DNA of 17,622 nt from Gammaproteobacteria bacterium UBA2168 (GTDB taxonomy: Bacteria > Pseudomonadota > Gammaproteobacteria > Pseudomonadales > Azotimanducaceae): positions 1 through 17,622 of the forward strand of contig DCWG01000149.1 in assembly GCA_002327525.1 (NCBI GenBank). The letters run 5' to 3'. Below the pieces are notes generated by a model. It was not told the origin of the DNA, made no database searches, and saw only the letters and a list, made by a program, of their open reading frames with translations. The position numbers and the translations under genes were made by a program. Positions 7,268-14,553 of this stretch are shown piece after piece (the stretch's first letter is position 1; every line of letters begins with the position of its first letter).

Positions 7268-8149
7268 ATGCAGATCGAACGCCACGAAATTCGCGTATTC
7301 AGCGCGGTAGTCGAGGAAGGTGGATTCAGCCGCGCGGCGGACCGTCTGAACGTGTCGCAGTCGGCAGTGAGCCAGGCTGTCGCCAATCTGGAGCACAAGC
7401 TCGATACCGTTCTGATCGTGCGCGGCAGCAAGCCCGAACTGACGGAGGCGGGAAAGCGCCTGTTCAGCTTCACACGCACGGTGATCAACGAGGAGTTGAA
7501 TGCACTGGAGGACATCGACCAGATCCGGCAGGGCACGCTGTCCACGTTGTCGCTTGCGATGAACAGCATGTTCAATCGCTTCTTCGGGCGCGAACTGTTG
7601 CTCGAGTTCTGCGAACGCAATCCACTCACCCGCCTGAAGCTCGATGTGGCGCCCAGCCGGGAGATCGTCTACGGGGTGGACGAGGATCGCTGGGAGCTCG
7701 GCATCGGGCCGTTTCAGAGCCGCATGCCGGGACATTTCACGCAGCTGCCGTTCTTCAAGGAAGACCGGGTGCTGGTCGTGCACGAACAACACCCGCGCCT
7801 TGAGGCTTTTCTCGCCAATCCGGAGTCAGAGCTCGCTCAGACCACGCTGCTCACCTCCTACCTCGATGACGCGACCAAACGGCCCGGTAACGCGCGCATC
7901 CGTAATCTGGTGGCCAGTGTGTGGGAGATCAGCCATCTGGACCTGCGCCTGGCGCTGCTGGAGGCGGGCATGGGGGTGACCTACCTGTCGGATCGGGTAA
8001 TGCGCGAAACAAAGGGGTTGCATCCGATCGAGGGACTCGAGATTTCTACCATGAAGCGCGACGTCGGGCTCTACTTCAAGAAACACAAGGCCCTGTCGGA
8101 AGGGGCCAAGCGATTCGTGGCGATATGTCAGGCCCGTTTTGATCTCTGA
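7268..8149 (+). CDS. LysR-family transcriptional regulator
   Basis: A 293-residue regulator of normal LysR length. Residues 1-65 are the winged helix-turn-helix: EIRVFSAVVEEGGFSRAADR then LNVSQSAVSQAVANLEHKLD and the L-T-E-A-G-K-R-L wing. A linker helix (residues about 70-90) leads to a periplasmic-binding-protein-like effector domain from about residue 93 (TLSTLSLAMNSMF, LLLEFCERNPLTRLKLDV, VYGVDEDRWELGIGPF) with the late AMGVTYLSDRVM-like segment LLEAGMGVTYLSDRV. Such proteins act as DNA-bound tetramers whose bending of the operator changes on binding a small molecule. It sits divergent from citrate synthase, the typical LysR arrangement, with a matching T-N11-A site between them, so citrate synthase is the likely target; the effector is unknown. 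No clear Shine-Dalgarno precedes the ATG, but it gives the normal N-terminus. Confidence 0.9.
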   Translation: MQIERHEIRVFSAVVEEGGFSRAADRLNVSQSAVSQAVANLEHKLDTVLIVRGSKPELTEAGKRLFSFTRTVINEELNALEDIDQIRQGTLSTLSLAMNSMFNRFFGRELLLEFCERNPLTRLKLDVAPSREIVYGVDEDRWELGIGPFQSRMPGHFTQLPFFKEDRVLVVHEQHPRLEAFLANPESELAQTTLLTSYLDDATKRPGNARIRNLVASVWEISHLDLRLALLEAGMGVTYLSDRVMRETKGLHPIEGLEISTMKRDVGLYFKKHKALSEGAKRFVAICQARFDL

Positions 8150-8214
8150 GCCTGCCGCATGCCCGAGCACGCTATGTGGGGCTTTCTACGTCTACAAGTG
8201 TACCCGTCCCCTTT

Positions 8215-8826
8215 CTAGTGCCGCGGGGTGGCCTGGTTCAGGATGAACCACTCGACGATCAGAAGATTGGGTACCCAGCTGATCCAAGCGACCGTTGGGT
8301 ATGACTCCTCGAAACTGAGCCCCATGCCGCCCTGCATGACGCCGAGATAGATGCGAAGCGTCACCGCAGCAAAGGTCAGCGCGAAGTTGCGCATCATCCA
8401 CGCGCGGTGTGTCTGCACGTCACCGGCCCGGATGGCGCGGTATGCCTGTGCCCCGGAGAATAGCCAGATCACGCCCAGGAGTCCGAAGCCGGAAATGGCG
8501 ACGACACCACCGGTGGCGGTGGGTGCTGCGCCCAGCGCTCCGAGTCCGCCCATGAGAATGCCCACAAGATAGACGCGCCCGAGCTACCGGTGGATGACGG
8601 GTTGCCGGGATCTGATCTTCGATGAGAACTGGAAACCACCGATCAGCAGGGCGACACCGCCCCCGAACATGTGCAGGGCGCCGAAAAAGGGCAGGCGCTG
8701 CAGACGAGCCACAATATCGGAGCCGACATCGCCCCCGAAACCGCTGAAAAAGGCGTACATGGCTATCGGTAGGCTGAGGACGATCAATACGAGAACCGCA
8801 CCCTGGTTGAGCACGCGTGTGGCCAT
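8215..8826 (-). pseudogene. DUF2306 membrane protein interrupted by an amber codon
   Basis: From the ATG at 8826, preceded by GGAGGAA, the frame encodes a polytopic membrane protein with hydrophobic segments GAVLVLIVLSLPIAMYAFF, FGALHMFGGGVALLIGGFQF and, after the break, LVGILMGGLGALGA, GGVVAISGFGLLGVIWLFSG, LTFAAVTLRIYLGVM and ISWVPNLLIVEWFIL. HTHRAWMMRN-type sequence (VQTHRAWMMRNFALTF) and the H-R-x-L-G-R-V-Y block mark it as DUF2306. In that block the Trp expected in HRWLGRVY is a TAG at 8584-8586; TGG to TAG needs one base change. The frame is open on both sides of it. The upstream half alone (80 residues) would lack four of the predicted membrane spans, so the gene is probably inactive unless the codon is read through. 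Function of the family is unknown. Confidence 0.8.
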
Positions 8827-8895
8827 ATGGTGTTCCTCCGTAGTGGCTGGTGCTACCTGGTGCATGTCGCGAGGCCATCCCGGATGGTTCTAATC

Positions 8896-8906
8896 ACGTG
8901 TCACGT
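8896..8906. promoter_or_regulatory. Short palindrome in the divergent intergenic region
   Basis: ACGTG-T-CACGT is a perfect inverted repeat about 70 bases upstream of the DUF2306 start and on the far side of the promoter region of the hexosaminidase. It may be an operator. A second self-complementary element, GCGCGC-CTAC-GCGCGC, lies at 8940-8955. Neither matches a regulator I can name. Confidence 0.3.
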
Positions 8907-9034
8907 AAAATGCAAGGCCGACCCGCAAGTGTGCAGGCAGCGCGCCTACGCGCGCGACAACACAAGTAGTCCTCTCTCGTGACCTTGCACGACCGTCCAA
9001 ACCTACCCAGGGCTGCATTGATGTCACCTCCCCA

Positions 9035-9063
9035 TTGACGGGCGAGGGCCGCCTTTCTACAGT
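9035..9063 (+). promoter_or_regulatory. Putative sigma-70 promoter for the hexosaminidase-kinase operon
   Basis: TTGACG (five of six to consensus) and TACAGT (four of six) are separated by exactly 17 bases. Transcription would begin near 9070, about 20 bases before the ATG at 9090, leaving room for the GGAGAT ribosome site at 9074-9079. Confidence 0.5.
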
Positions 9064-9089
9064 CGAGACAACCTGGAGATTCCTTGCGA

Positions 9090-11036
9090 ATGACAGACTC
9101 ATCGGTCGATCCCGCCGTGTCGTTGCTGCCCTGGCCGGCGCGGATCGAAATCCAGAACGAAACCGTACGTCTGGGTGCAGGCTTTGCTTTCGAGCTGCCG
9201 GCCGGATACGAGTATCTCGTGGGTGCGGCAGGGCGCGCGGGTGGCCAGGGCGACTTCCCCGTGCGCGTACGCGTACGTGACGCGGCCAGCGTGTTGCCGC
9301 AACTGGGCCAGGATGAGTCGTATACCCTTCTGGTCAGCCGAGATGGCGCGGAGCTCGAGGCGGCCACCCAATGGGGCGCGATGCACGGACTCACCACGCT
9401 GGTGCAATTGCAGCAGGAGGGTTGGGCGCCATGCTGCCGCATCGAGGATACCCCTCGTTTTGCATGGCGAGGCCTGATGCTGGATCCGGCCCGCCACTTT
9501 CTGTCCATCGAAACGCTGCACCGCGTGCTGGATGGCATGGCGTTGATGAAGCTCAACGTCCTGCACCTGCATCTCACCGACGATCAGGGCTTTCGCTTCG
9601 AGTCCCTGCGTTACCCGAGACTCGCAAGTGAGCAGCACTACAGTCAGGTCGAGCTTCGAAAACTCGTGGACAAGGCAGCGCGGCGTGGCATTCGCGTCGT
9701 GCCGGAATTCGATATGCCGGGGCATGTCACCAGTTGGCTCACCGCCTATCCCGAGTGGGGCAGCCGACCGGTCGCGGCCACCGATCGATTCGGCGTGCAC
9801 GACGGTTGTCTCAACCCCGCGAGCGAGGAGGTTTACCAGGCAGTGGGAGCGCTGCTCAAGGAGTGCGTACAGGTGTTCCCGGATGTATACCTACACATGG
9901 GCGGCGATGAGGTTAGTGGGCGCTGGTGGCGTGAGGATCCTGGGGTAGAGACTCTGATGCGGCGTGAAGGCCTGGCCGATACAGCCGCCGTGCAGGCGTA
10001 CTTCAACACACGGGTCGCGAACCAACTTGCGCTGCTCGGACGGCGCCTCATCGCCTGGGACGAGGTGCTCAATGGAACCGCCCCCGAGGGGTGTCTGATT
10101 CAATCGTGGCGGGGTGCGACAGCGCGTGATAGGGCCCTGGCGGCGGGTCACGACTGCATCGTCTCGAGCGGCTACTATCTGGATTTGCACTATCCCGCGG
10201 ATGTGCACCATGCCTACGATCCGGGTGCGTCGAGTGCGGCACTTCTGGCCGCGGAAGATGCGTTGCTCGACGACCCGCGGCTGGCGCATGTGGCAGACGG
10301 CATGCGCTGGACGTCTGCCTGGCGCGAGGCGGCGCGGGGTGAAGTAAAGGCCGCGGTACTCGGCGCCGAGGCCTGCCTCTGGTCGGAACTCGTCACAGAT
10401 GAAATTCTCGATCCGCGGCTCTGGTCGCGGCTACCGGCCGTGGCGGATCGCTTCTGGAGCGCCGCTGAGGTTCGGGACACGAACAGCCTCTACCGGCGCC
10501 TGGAAAACATGCTGGATGTCCTCGATCAGGAGCGCGTGGCGCGCGTTACAGAAATCAGTGACGCGTTGCTGCTACGTGCCGGCGTCCTTGAACACCAGTT
10601 ACCCCTGGTGCGCCTTCTGGAACCGGTGAAATGGTATGGGCGGCTGCTGGGTGAGGTGGCGCTCAAGGCTCGTATCGAAGGCCGGGAGATGCCACAGGCA
10701 CGCCCGTACAAGGTGAGTACGCCACTCGACCGGCCGGTGGATGCGTTGCTGCCGGAGAGCCTGGCGGCGAGAGAATTCGTTGCGGCGATTGAAGATCCGC
10801 AGGCTTTCACCACGCCGCTGACCCGGTGGCGGGACATTGCCGGTGGCAATGACTGGCTCGAAGAACTGCAGCCCTCGGCAGATGCCCTGGGAGTCGTTTT
10901 TGAGGCGCTGCTGGATGTATTTGGGGGAGCCGATGTGCAGGCGGCGCGGGAGCGTGTCACAGCTGTAGCTGAGCCTCAGGGTGAATACATACTCGCTGTC
11001 GTGATTCCCGTGTTGGACTGGCTGGATACCCAGTGA
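9090..11036 (+). CDS. Glycoside hydrolase family 20 beta-N-acetylhexosaminidase, cytoplasmic
   Basis: A protein of 648 residues. The N-terminal GH20b-like domain (residues 1-120, LLPWPARIEI, SYTLLVSRDGAELEAATQWG, AMHGLTTLVQL) leads into the TIM barrel starting FAWRGLMLDPARHFLS, with MALMKLNVLHLHLTDDQGFR, IRVVPEFDMPGHVTSWL and the catalytic YLHMGGDEVSGRWW. In the latter, the Asp-Glu pair (about residues 273-274) gives the 2-acetamido-polarising Asp and the acid/base Glu of the substrate-assisted mechanism. LIAWDEVLNG, CLIQSWRG and AAVLGAEACLWSELVTDE complete the barrel. It removes terminal beta-linked GlcNAc or GalNAc. No signal peptide or membrane anchor is seen, so it should act on imported oligosaccharides or recycled wall fragments. 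A C-terminal helical region of about 170 residues follows the barrel. A TTG at 9084 is an alternative start. Its TGA overlaps the kinase GTG (GTGA). Confidence 0.92.
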   Translation: MTDSSVDPAVSLLPWPARIEIQNETVRLGAGFAFELPAGYEYLVGAAGRAGGQGDFPVRVRVRDAASVLPQLGQDESYTLLVSRDGAELEAATQWGAMHGLTTLVQLQQEGWAPCCRIEDTPRFAWRGLMLDPARHFLSIETLHRVLDGMALMKLNVLHLHLTDDQGFRFESLRYPRLASEQHYSQVELRKLVDKAARRGIRVVPEFDMPGHVTSWLTAYPEWGSRPVAATDRFGVHDGCLNPASEEVYQAVGALLKECVQVFPDVYLHMGGDEVSGRWWREDPGVETLMRREGLADTAAVQAYFNTRVANQLALLGRRLIAWDEVLNGTAPEGCLIQSWRGATARDRALAAGHDCIVSSGYYLDLHYPADVHHAYDPGASSAALLAAEDALLDDPRLAHVADGMRWTSAWREAARGEVKAAVLGAEACLWSELVTDEILDPRLWSRLPAVADRFWSAAEVRDTNSLYRRLENMLDVLDQERVARVTEISDALLLRAGVLEHQLPLVRLLEPVKWYGRLLGEVALKARIEGREMPQARPYKVSTPLDRPVDALLPESLAAREFVAAIEDPQAFTTPLTRWRDIAGGNDWLEELQPSADALGVVFEALLDVFGGADVQAARERVTAVAEPQGEYILAVVIPVLDWLDTQ

Positions 11037-12004
11037 CGGCAAGGGCGTTGTTTGCCGGGTGGGGCATCCAGGCGAAACTGCAACCGCTCGGCAGCGGACG
11101 CATCAACGATACTTGGCTGGTGCCCGATGAATCCGTGGTATTGCAGCGCATCAACCAGGAAGTCTTCCACCGGCCGCTGCAGTTGATGGAATCGGTGGTG
11201 CGGGTGGTACGACATCTGAACGCCGGACAGTCGGGCTGGGTGCCGGATCTGGTACCGGCCCGCTCGGGTGCGATGTTTCACGAGCAAGGCGACGGTGTGT
11301 ACCGCATCTGGCGATTTGTGCAGGGCGTGCATGCCTCTGCAGTCAGGACAGTGGCGGATGAGATGGTCATGCGGCATGCGGGCTGGGCGTTCGGGCGTAC
11401 TCAGGTGCTGCTGCGCGACCTGCCACCGCCGCGACTGCCTGATGCCATCGACAACTTTCTGCGTCTCGGCTGTTATCTGGACGAATTTGACCGGGAGGAC
11501 GCCACCACGCTCGGTGATCTGCCGAAGGCCCTTGATGCCGGGCGTACCCTTGCCGAGGAGTTTCGCGAACCCAACGGCTACATACACGGCGACTGCAAGA
11601 TCGACAATCTCCTGTTCAATTCCGAAGGAGGCGTTGCAGCCGTGCTCGATCTCGACACGGTCATGTGGGGACACTGGGCATGGGACTTCGGAGATCTCGT
11701 GCGTTCGGCGGCCGCGCGGGAGGGCAGGGTCTCTTTGCCACGATTCGAGGCGCTGACACGGGGTTATCTGGAGGGTGTTGGGGAGGTGCGCGATCCGGGC
11801 ATGCTGGCGGCGGCGCCCCGCTATGTTGCCCTGATGCTGGCCGTGCGTTTTCTCACAGATCATCTGCGGGGCGATGTCTACTTCAAGGTGCATGCGCATG
11901 GCGACAATCTTGCGCGGGGCAAGGTGCAGCTGAAGCTGTTGCGGTCAATGACAGAACAGGCCGACGACCTCGTTCGCGCAGCCGAACTCGCCGTTCGCGG
12001 TTGA
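11033..12004 (+). CDS. NahK-like N-acetylhexosamine 1-kinase (APH-fold phosphotransferase)
   Basis: A 323-residue kinase of the aminoglycoside-phosphotransferase fold. The N-lobe has PLGSGRINDTWLV and VLQRINQEVFHRPLQLMESV, a pattern I associate with the N-acetylhexosamine 1-kinase (NahK) group and not with drug-resistance enzymes. The catalytic loop is YIHGDCKIDNLLFN (Asp187, Asn192), and the metal-binding aspartates are in VLDLDTVMWGHWAWDFGDL (Asp206 or Asp208). The predicted reaction is ATP-dependent phosphorylation of GlcNAc or GalNAc at C1. The start GTG overlaps the hexosaminidase stop as GTGA, which ties its product supply directly to that enzyme. A pyrophosphorylase that would turn the sugar-1-phosphate into UDP-sugar is not in the window. 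The peptidoglycan-recycling anomeric kinase AmgK shares the fold and is the main alternative. Confidence 0.8.
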   Translation: MTARALFAGWGIQAKLQPLGSGRINDTWLVPDESVVLQRINQEVFHRPLQLMESVVRVVRHLNAGQSGWVPDLVPARSGAMFHEQGDGVYRIWRFVQGVHASAVRTVADEMVMRHAGWAFGRTQVLLRDLPPPRLPDAIDNFLRLGCYLDEFDREDATTLGDLPKALDAGRTLAEEFREPNGYIHGDCKIDNLLFNSEGGVAAVLDLDTVMWGHWAWDFGDLVRSAAAREGRVSLPRFEALTRGYLEGVGEVRDPGMLAAAPRYVALMLAVRFLTDHLRGDVYFKVHAHGDNLARGKVQLKLLRSMTEQADDLVRAAELAVRG

Positions 12005-12035
12005 GATCGCCAAACGCCTTCGTGACCCGCGGGAT

Positions 12036-12744
12036 TCAGGCCGGTTCGTTCTCCACGCGGGTGAGCCAGTAGTCCGCGTCGAAATGCTCATCGCCAAGGA
12101 GATACCGCCAGAAGCGGATGCGGCTCATCAGGTCGAGGTGCCGGAAACTCACGATCCACTGTCCGCCCGGTGTGACGGCGATGCTGTTGGCGTGCGTCCA
12201 CTCTTTGCGGTGGTCAATGGGACAGATAGCGTCCCGCTCCGGGTCCAGATGCTCCCGGGCTTTCCATTCGCGCGCAATCCAACCGTCTGGTGTGACCTCG
12301 ATTATCACGTCACCGAGCATCTCGGGAGCGTCGTTCTCGCTGACGTATCCGCCTTTCACGCGATCGCTAAGCTCGCGGCTCATGTAGCGCCATTGCAGGA
12401 GCAGAGTGTTGCCTCCGGGCAGACGCTCCTGATCGTGATGCAGCCAGTGGTCGGCAAACTCCCACACTAGGTTCCATCCCAGTCGAGTTCGAACACCGCC
12501 GGTGCCTGACCGTTTAGCCCGCGCTGGCCGCGTACGTTCTCGGACGGTGTCGCGCGGCACAGCAGATGGCCGTCCGAAAGCAGAGTGGCATACTGAATGC
12601 CGCGAGCGTGTTGCCAGACGTGCACAAATCGTCCCTGCATGTCCACGAGATGCGCCTTACCCGGGGCGCCGGCGCAGAAAAGCGTGTATCCCACGTAGGC
12701 CGGTCGCTGTCATACAGGATGAGTCCGGTGTCTAGCGGGCGCAT
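12036..12744 (-). pseudogene. Arylsulfotransferase-family protein, frameshifted and truncated
   Basis: Three reading frames together rebuild one protein. Frame one from the ATG at 12744 gives PLDTGLILYDSDRP; frame two gives VGYTLFCAGAPGKAHLVDMQ, GRFVHVWQHARGIQYATLL and AVFELDWDG; frame three gives NLVWEFADHWLHHDQERLPG, EMLGDVIIEVTPDGWIAREW and THANSIAVTPGGQWIVSFRH. The order G-Y-T-L-F, D-M-x-G-x-x-V-H-x-W, E-L-D-W-D-G-N-x-V-W-E and N-S-I-A-V is the arylsulfotransferase (ASST) beta-propeller pattern. The joins, near 12696 and 12474, are each explained by one missing base. The frame then stops at 12036 soon after the SFRHLD blade, so roughly the last part of the propeller, including the usual active-site His region, is absent. 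The gene is therefore dead or mis-assembled. It starts inside the stop of the small upstream gene (TAATG). Confidence 0.75.
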
Positions 12745-12773
12745 TACAACCGAGCCATGTTCTCGAAGAAAAA

Positions 12774-13016
12774 CTAGTATTTGAGGTGGCTGGTGCGCAA
12801 TTCCGCCCCGGGTGTTTCAGGCTGCAGGGGAGATGCCTGGATCAACCGCCAGCCGTCGAACAGCGCATCGAGTCCGGTGAGGCAGGGCGGCTCCTGCTCG
12901 TCGCCGGCCATATGGCGGCGCTTGCCCGTCCCGTCGTACATCGCCCAGCCGGCCACTTCCGAATCGGGTGCGGAGCTCTTCAGATAGAGAACCAGAACTT
13001 TCTGTCGTGTTGCCAT
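12774..13016 (-). CDS. Small conserved protein cut short by an amber codon
   Basis: An 80-residue soluble protein: MATRQKVLVLYLKSSAPDSE, VAGWAMYDGTGKRRHMAGDE, then CLTGLDALFDGWRLIQASPL and ELRTSHLKY. It looks like a compact alpha/beta domain; I do not know a function. The reading frame ends in TAG at 12774-12776, but reading through adds FFFENMARL and a TAA at 12744-12746. That TAA shares a base with the ATG of the arylsulfotransferase remnant (TAATG), and a K-Y-E-F-F-F-E ending looks natural, so the ancestral protein was probably 90 residues with Glu at the TAG (one base change from GAG). The loss of nine residues may or may not destroy function. It is divergent from the dioxygenase, 72 bases away. 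Confidence 0.65.
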   Translation of the reverse strand: MATRQKVLVLYLKSSAPDSEVAGWAMYDGTGKRRHMAGDEQEPPCLTGLDALFDGWRLIQASPLQPETPGAELRTSHLKY

Positions 13017-13051
13017 GCTCAGAGCACATCAGCGCCGCGTATCACCGTCCC

Positions 13052-13081
13052 TTGTCCAACCCCTGTGCACAGTGCGATATT
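13052..13081 (+). promoter_or_regulatory. Possible promoter for the dioxygenase-lipoprotein pair
   Basis: TTGTCC (13052-13057) and GATATT (13076-13081) are 18 bases apart and each match consensus at four of six positions. Transcription would begin almost on the ATG at 13089, so either that start is leaderless or translation begins at the ATG at 13125, which has GGACGG upstream. Confidence 0.3.
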
Positions 13082-13088
13082 TACCCCG

Positions 13089-13928
13089 ATGAAACACAAG
13101 CCCGCACACCTGGACGGCCCTTATATGGAAACACATCCCGACAACACCGATTTCGAGTGGCATTCGCCGGAGCCACCCTTCACCTACCTGAGCAACGCTC
13201 AGGTAGAGAGCTTCGACAAGCGGGGCTTCTGTCTGGTCGAAGACGTATTCAGCCGGGAAGAGATACACAGCGTCATGGACGCGCTCGATCCGCTCGAGCG
13301 CGAAGCCAGCGATTACCTCAGAACCCAGCACGGGGGCCGATACGGCATATCTCAGGCCGAAGGCATCGTATTCAACCCGCACGCGGTGATGCGCGATCCG
13401 GTGTTGCGCGAGTTTGCTCGTCACGAAGTGTTTGTGGGCCTGACACGGGATCTGATAGGCGACGACGTGCGTCTGTACTGGGACCAGCTGGTCTATAAGA
13501 AACTCGAGGCGGACCAAGAGTTTCCCTGGCACCAGGATAATGGATACACCTTCGTCGTACCCCAGCAGTACGTGACATGCTGGGTGGCGCTGACCGACGC
13601 CACAATCGAAAATGGCTGTCCCTGGGTGCTGCCCGGGGAGCACACACGGGGTACGTTGAAGCATCGGTGGACTGACTACGGATTTGCGTGCCTCGAGGAT
13701 CCGGAGGGGGCCGTACCCATCGAGGCGCGCAGTGGCTCGGTGGTCGTGTTCTCGAGTCTCACCCCGCACTGCACCGGTCCCAATCGCACGCAGTCCATAC
13801 GCAAGGCATACATCCTTCAGTATGCGCCGGATGGCACGATGGTGTATCCGCGAGACGGTGAGCCGGCGCGCGCCAATCACCCAGATCGGCAATTCGAGGT
13901 GGTCAGAAGTGGAAAACCAGTGGACTAG
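13089..13928 (+). CDS. Phytanoyl-CoA dioxygenase (PhyH) family protein
   Basis: A 279-residue Fe(II)/2-oxoglutarate oxygenase of the PhyH type. The metal-binding facial triad is visible as FPWHQDNGYT (His148, Asp150) and SSLTPHCTGPN (His227), with Arg238 in QSIRKAYILQYAP as the likely 2-oxoglutarate anchor. The double-stranded beta-helix strands YVTCWVALTDATIENGCPWV, LPGEHTRGTL and IEARSGSVVVFSS are in family order, and the N-terminus has the usual QVESFDKRGFCLVEDVFS lead. It couples oxidation of 2-oxoglutarate to hydroxylation (or halogenation-like chemistry in some relatives) of an unknown small molecule. It probably acts in the cytoplasm. A long open frame runs back to 12786, but that part overlaps the antisense gene and has no family resemblance. 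The start could be 13089 or 13125. The lipoprotein gene begins inside its last 20 bases. Confidence 0.88.
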   Translation: MKHKPAHLDGPYMETHPDNTDFEWHSPEPPFTYLSNAQVESFDKRGFCLVEDVFSREEIHSVMDALDPLEREASDYLRTQHGGRYGISQAEGIVFNPHAVMRDPVLREFARHEVFVGLTRDLIGDDVRLYWDQLVYKKLEADQEFPWHQDNGYTFVVPQQYVTCWVALTDATIENGCPWVLPGEHTRGTLKHRWTDYGFACLEDPEGAVPIEARSGSVVVFSSLTPHCTGPNRTQSIRKAYILQYAPDGTMVYPRDGEPARANHPDRQFEVVRSGKPVD

Positions 13929-14280
13929 GGTAGCCAAGCTGGCCGTGGTGTTGGCCGTGCTCGGCGGGTGTGTGGGGAGTTCCAACCGTCCCATGCAGTT
14001 GCTGGATGCAGTGGGCCCGGTTTACCCGGAGGATGCGAGGACCGCGGGTGTGGAGGGAAGCGTGGTGGTGCGCTACGACCTGTCCAACCGGGGCGAAGTA
14101 CGCAACCTGTGGGTGGTGCACTCAGAACCCCCGGGTGTGTTCGATGAGGCGGCCCTGGCGGCGGTCGCCAGGTGGCGGTACCGGCCGCCGACACTCGATG
14201 GCGTGCCCCAGAAAGTGCGCAACATCGAAAGTACCGTGACGTTCGCTCTGAAGGTGGCAGATCCCTACGATGGTCTGTGA
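13909..14280 (+). CDS. Lipoprotein with TonB C-terminal domain
   Basis: The product is 123 residues long. The first 20 residues form a lipoprotein signal (TRVAKLAVVLAVLGGC, lipobox L-G-G-C with Cys21), so it should be lipid-anchored. The rest is one TonB C-terminal fold: LDAVGPVYPEDARTAGVEGS, VVVRYDLSNRGEVRNLWVVH, FDEAALAAVARWRYRPPTLDG and NIESTVTFAL, with the hallmark Y-P-x-x-A-x-x-x-x-x-E-G and W-R-Y-x-P motifs. It lacks a TonB-type inner-membrane helix and Pro-rich spacer, so it is probably not an energy-transducing TonB; similar stand-alone domains occur in envelope proteins of unknown role. GTG at 13909, with GAGGTGG upstream, is the only start that gives a lipoprotein signal, and it lies inside the dioxygenase gene. 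Confidence 0.8.
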   Translation: MENQWTRVAKLAVVLAVLGGCVGSSNRPMQLLDAVGPVYPEDARTAGVEGSVVVRYDLSNRGEVRNLWVVHSEPPGVFDEAALAAVARWRYRPPTLDGVPQKVRNIESTVTFALKVADPYDGL

Positions 14281-14553
14281 CGTCCGAATGCCGCTGCCGA
14301 TATTCGCAGCGGTTGCCGGGTTGCTGGCGGTGGCGGCTTCGTGGTGCTCGGGCTCGCCGGGGCAGCGGTGCGATTCAGTGCATGGTGGTCCCGGCGCAGG
14401 ACACACACTTTCTAGCGGTCCTCCGTGCCGTGTCCCACCGCTCCGGGTGAGCCCGATGCAGCGGCGAGATGCATCGCGCCGGAGGTCAGAGCGCTTCCAG
14501 TGACTTGCGTAGCGCGGTTACTCTAGCGCCTCCGGCCGGCATGAGTGTTTCAC
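14281..14553. other. Intergenic region with one weak small-ORF candidate
   Basis: No recognisable gene. An ATG at 14288 opens a frame to 14503 whose first residues (PLPIFAAVAGLLAVAASWC) look like a lipoprotein signal, but the rest is Arg/Ser-rich and resembles GC-rich noncoding translation. It may be a decayed lipoprotein or chance. The 3' part should contain the promoter of the next gene, but none is clear. Confidence 0.35.

Noticed and set aside
10976..11899. Open frame of 307 codons antisense to the kinase
   Set aside because: The sense strand carries full kinase motifs; the antisense product has no recognisable domain.
12786..13088. N-terminal extension of the dioxygenase
   Set aside because: The extra 101 codons lie over the antisense small gene and lack family resemblance; ATGs at 13089 and 13125 fit better.
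13029..13994. Open frame of 321 codons antisense to the dioxygenase
   Set aside because: The sense strand has the iron-binding triad in order; the antisense product shows no family pattern.
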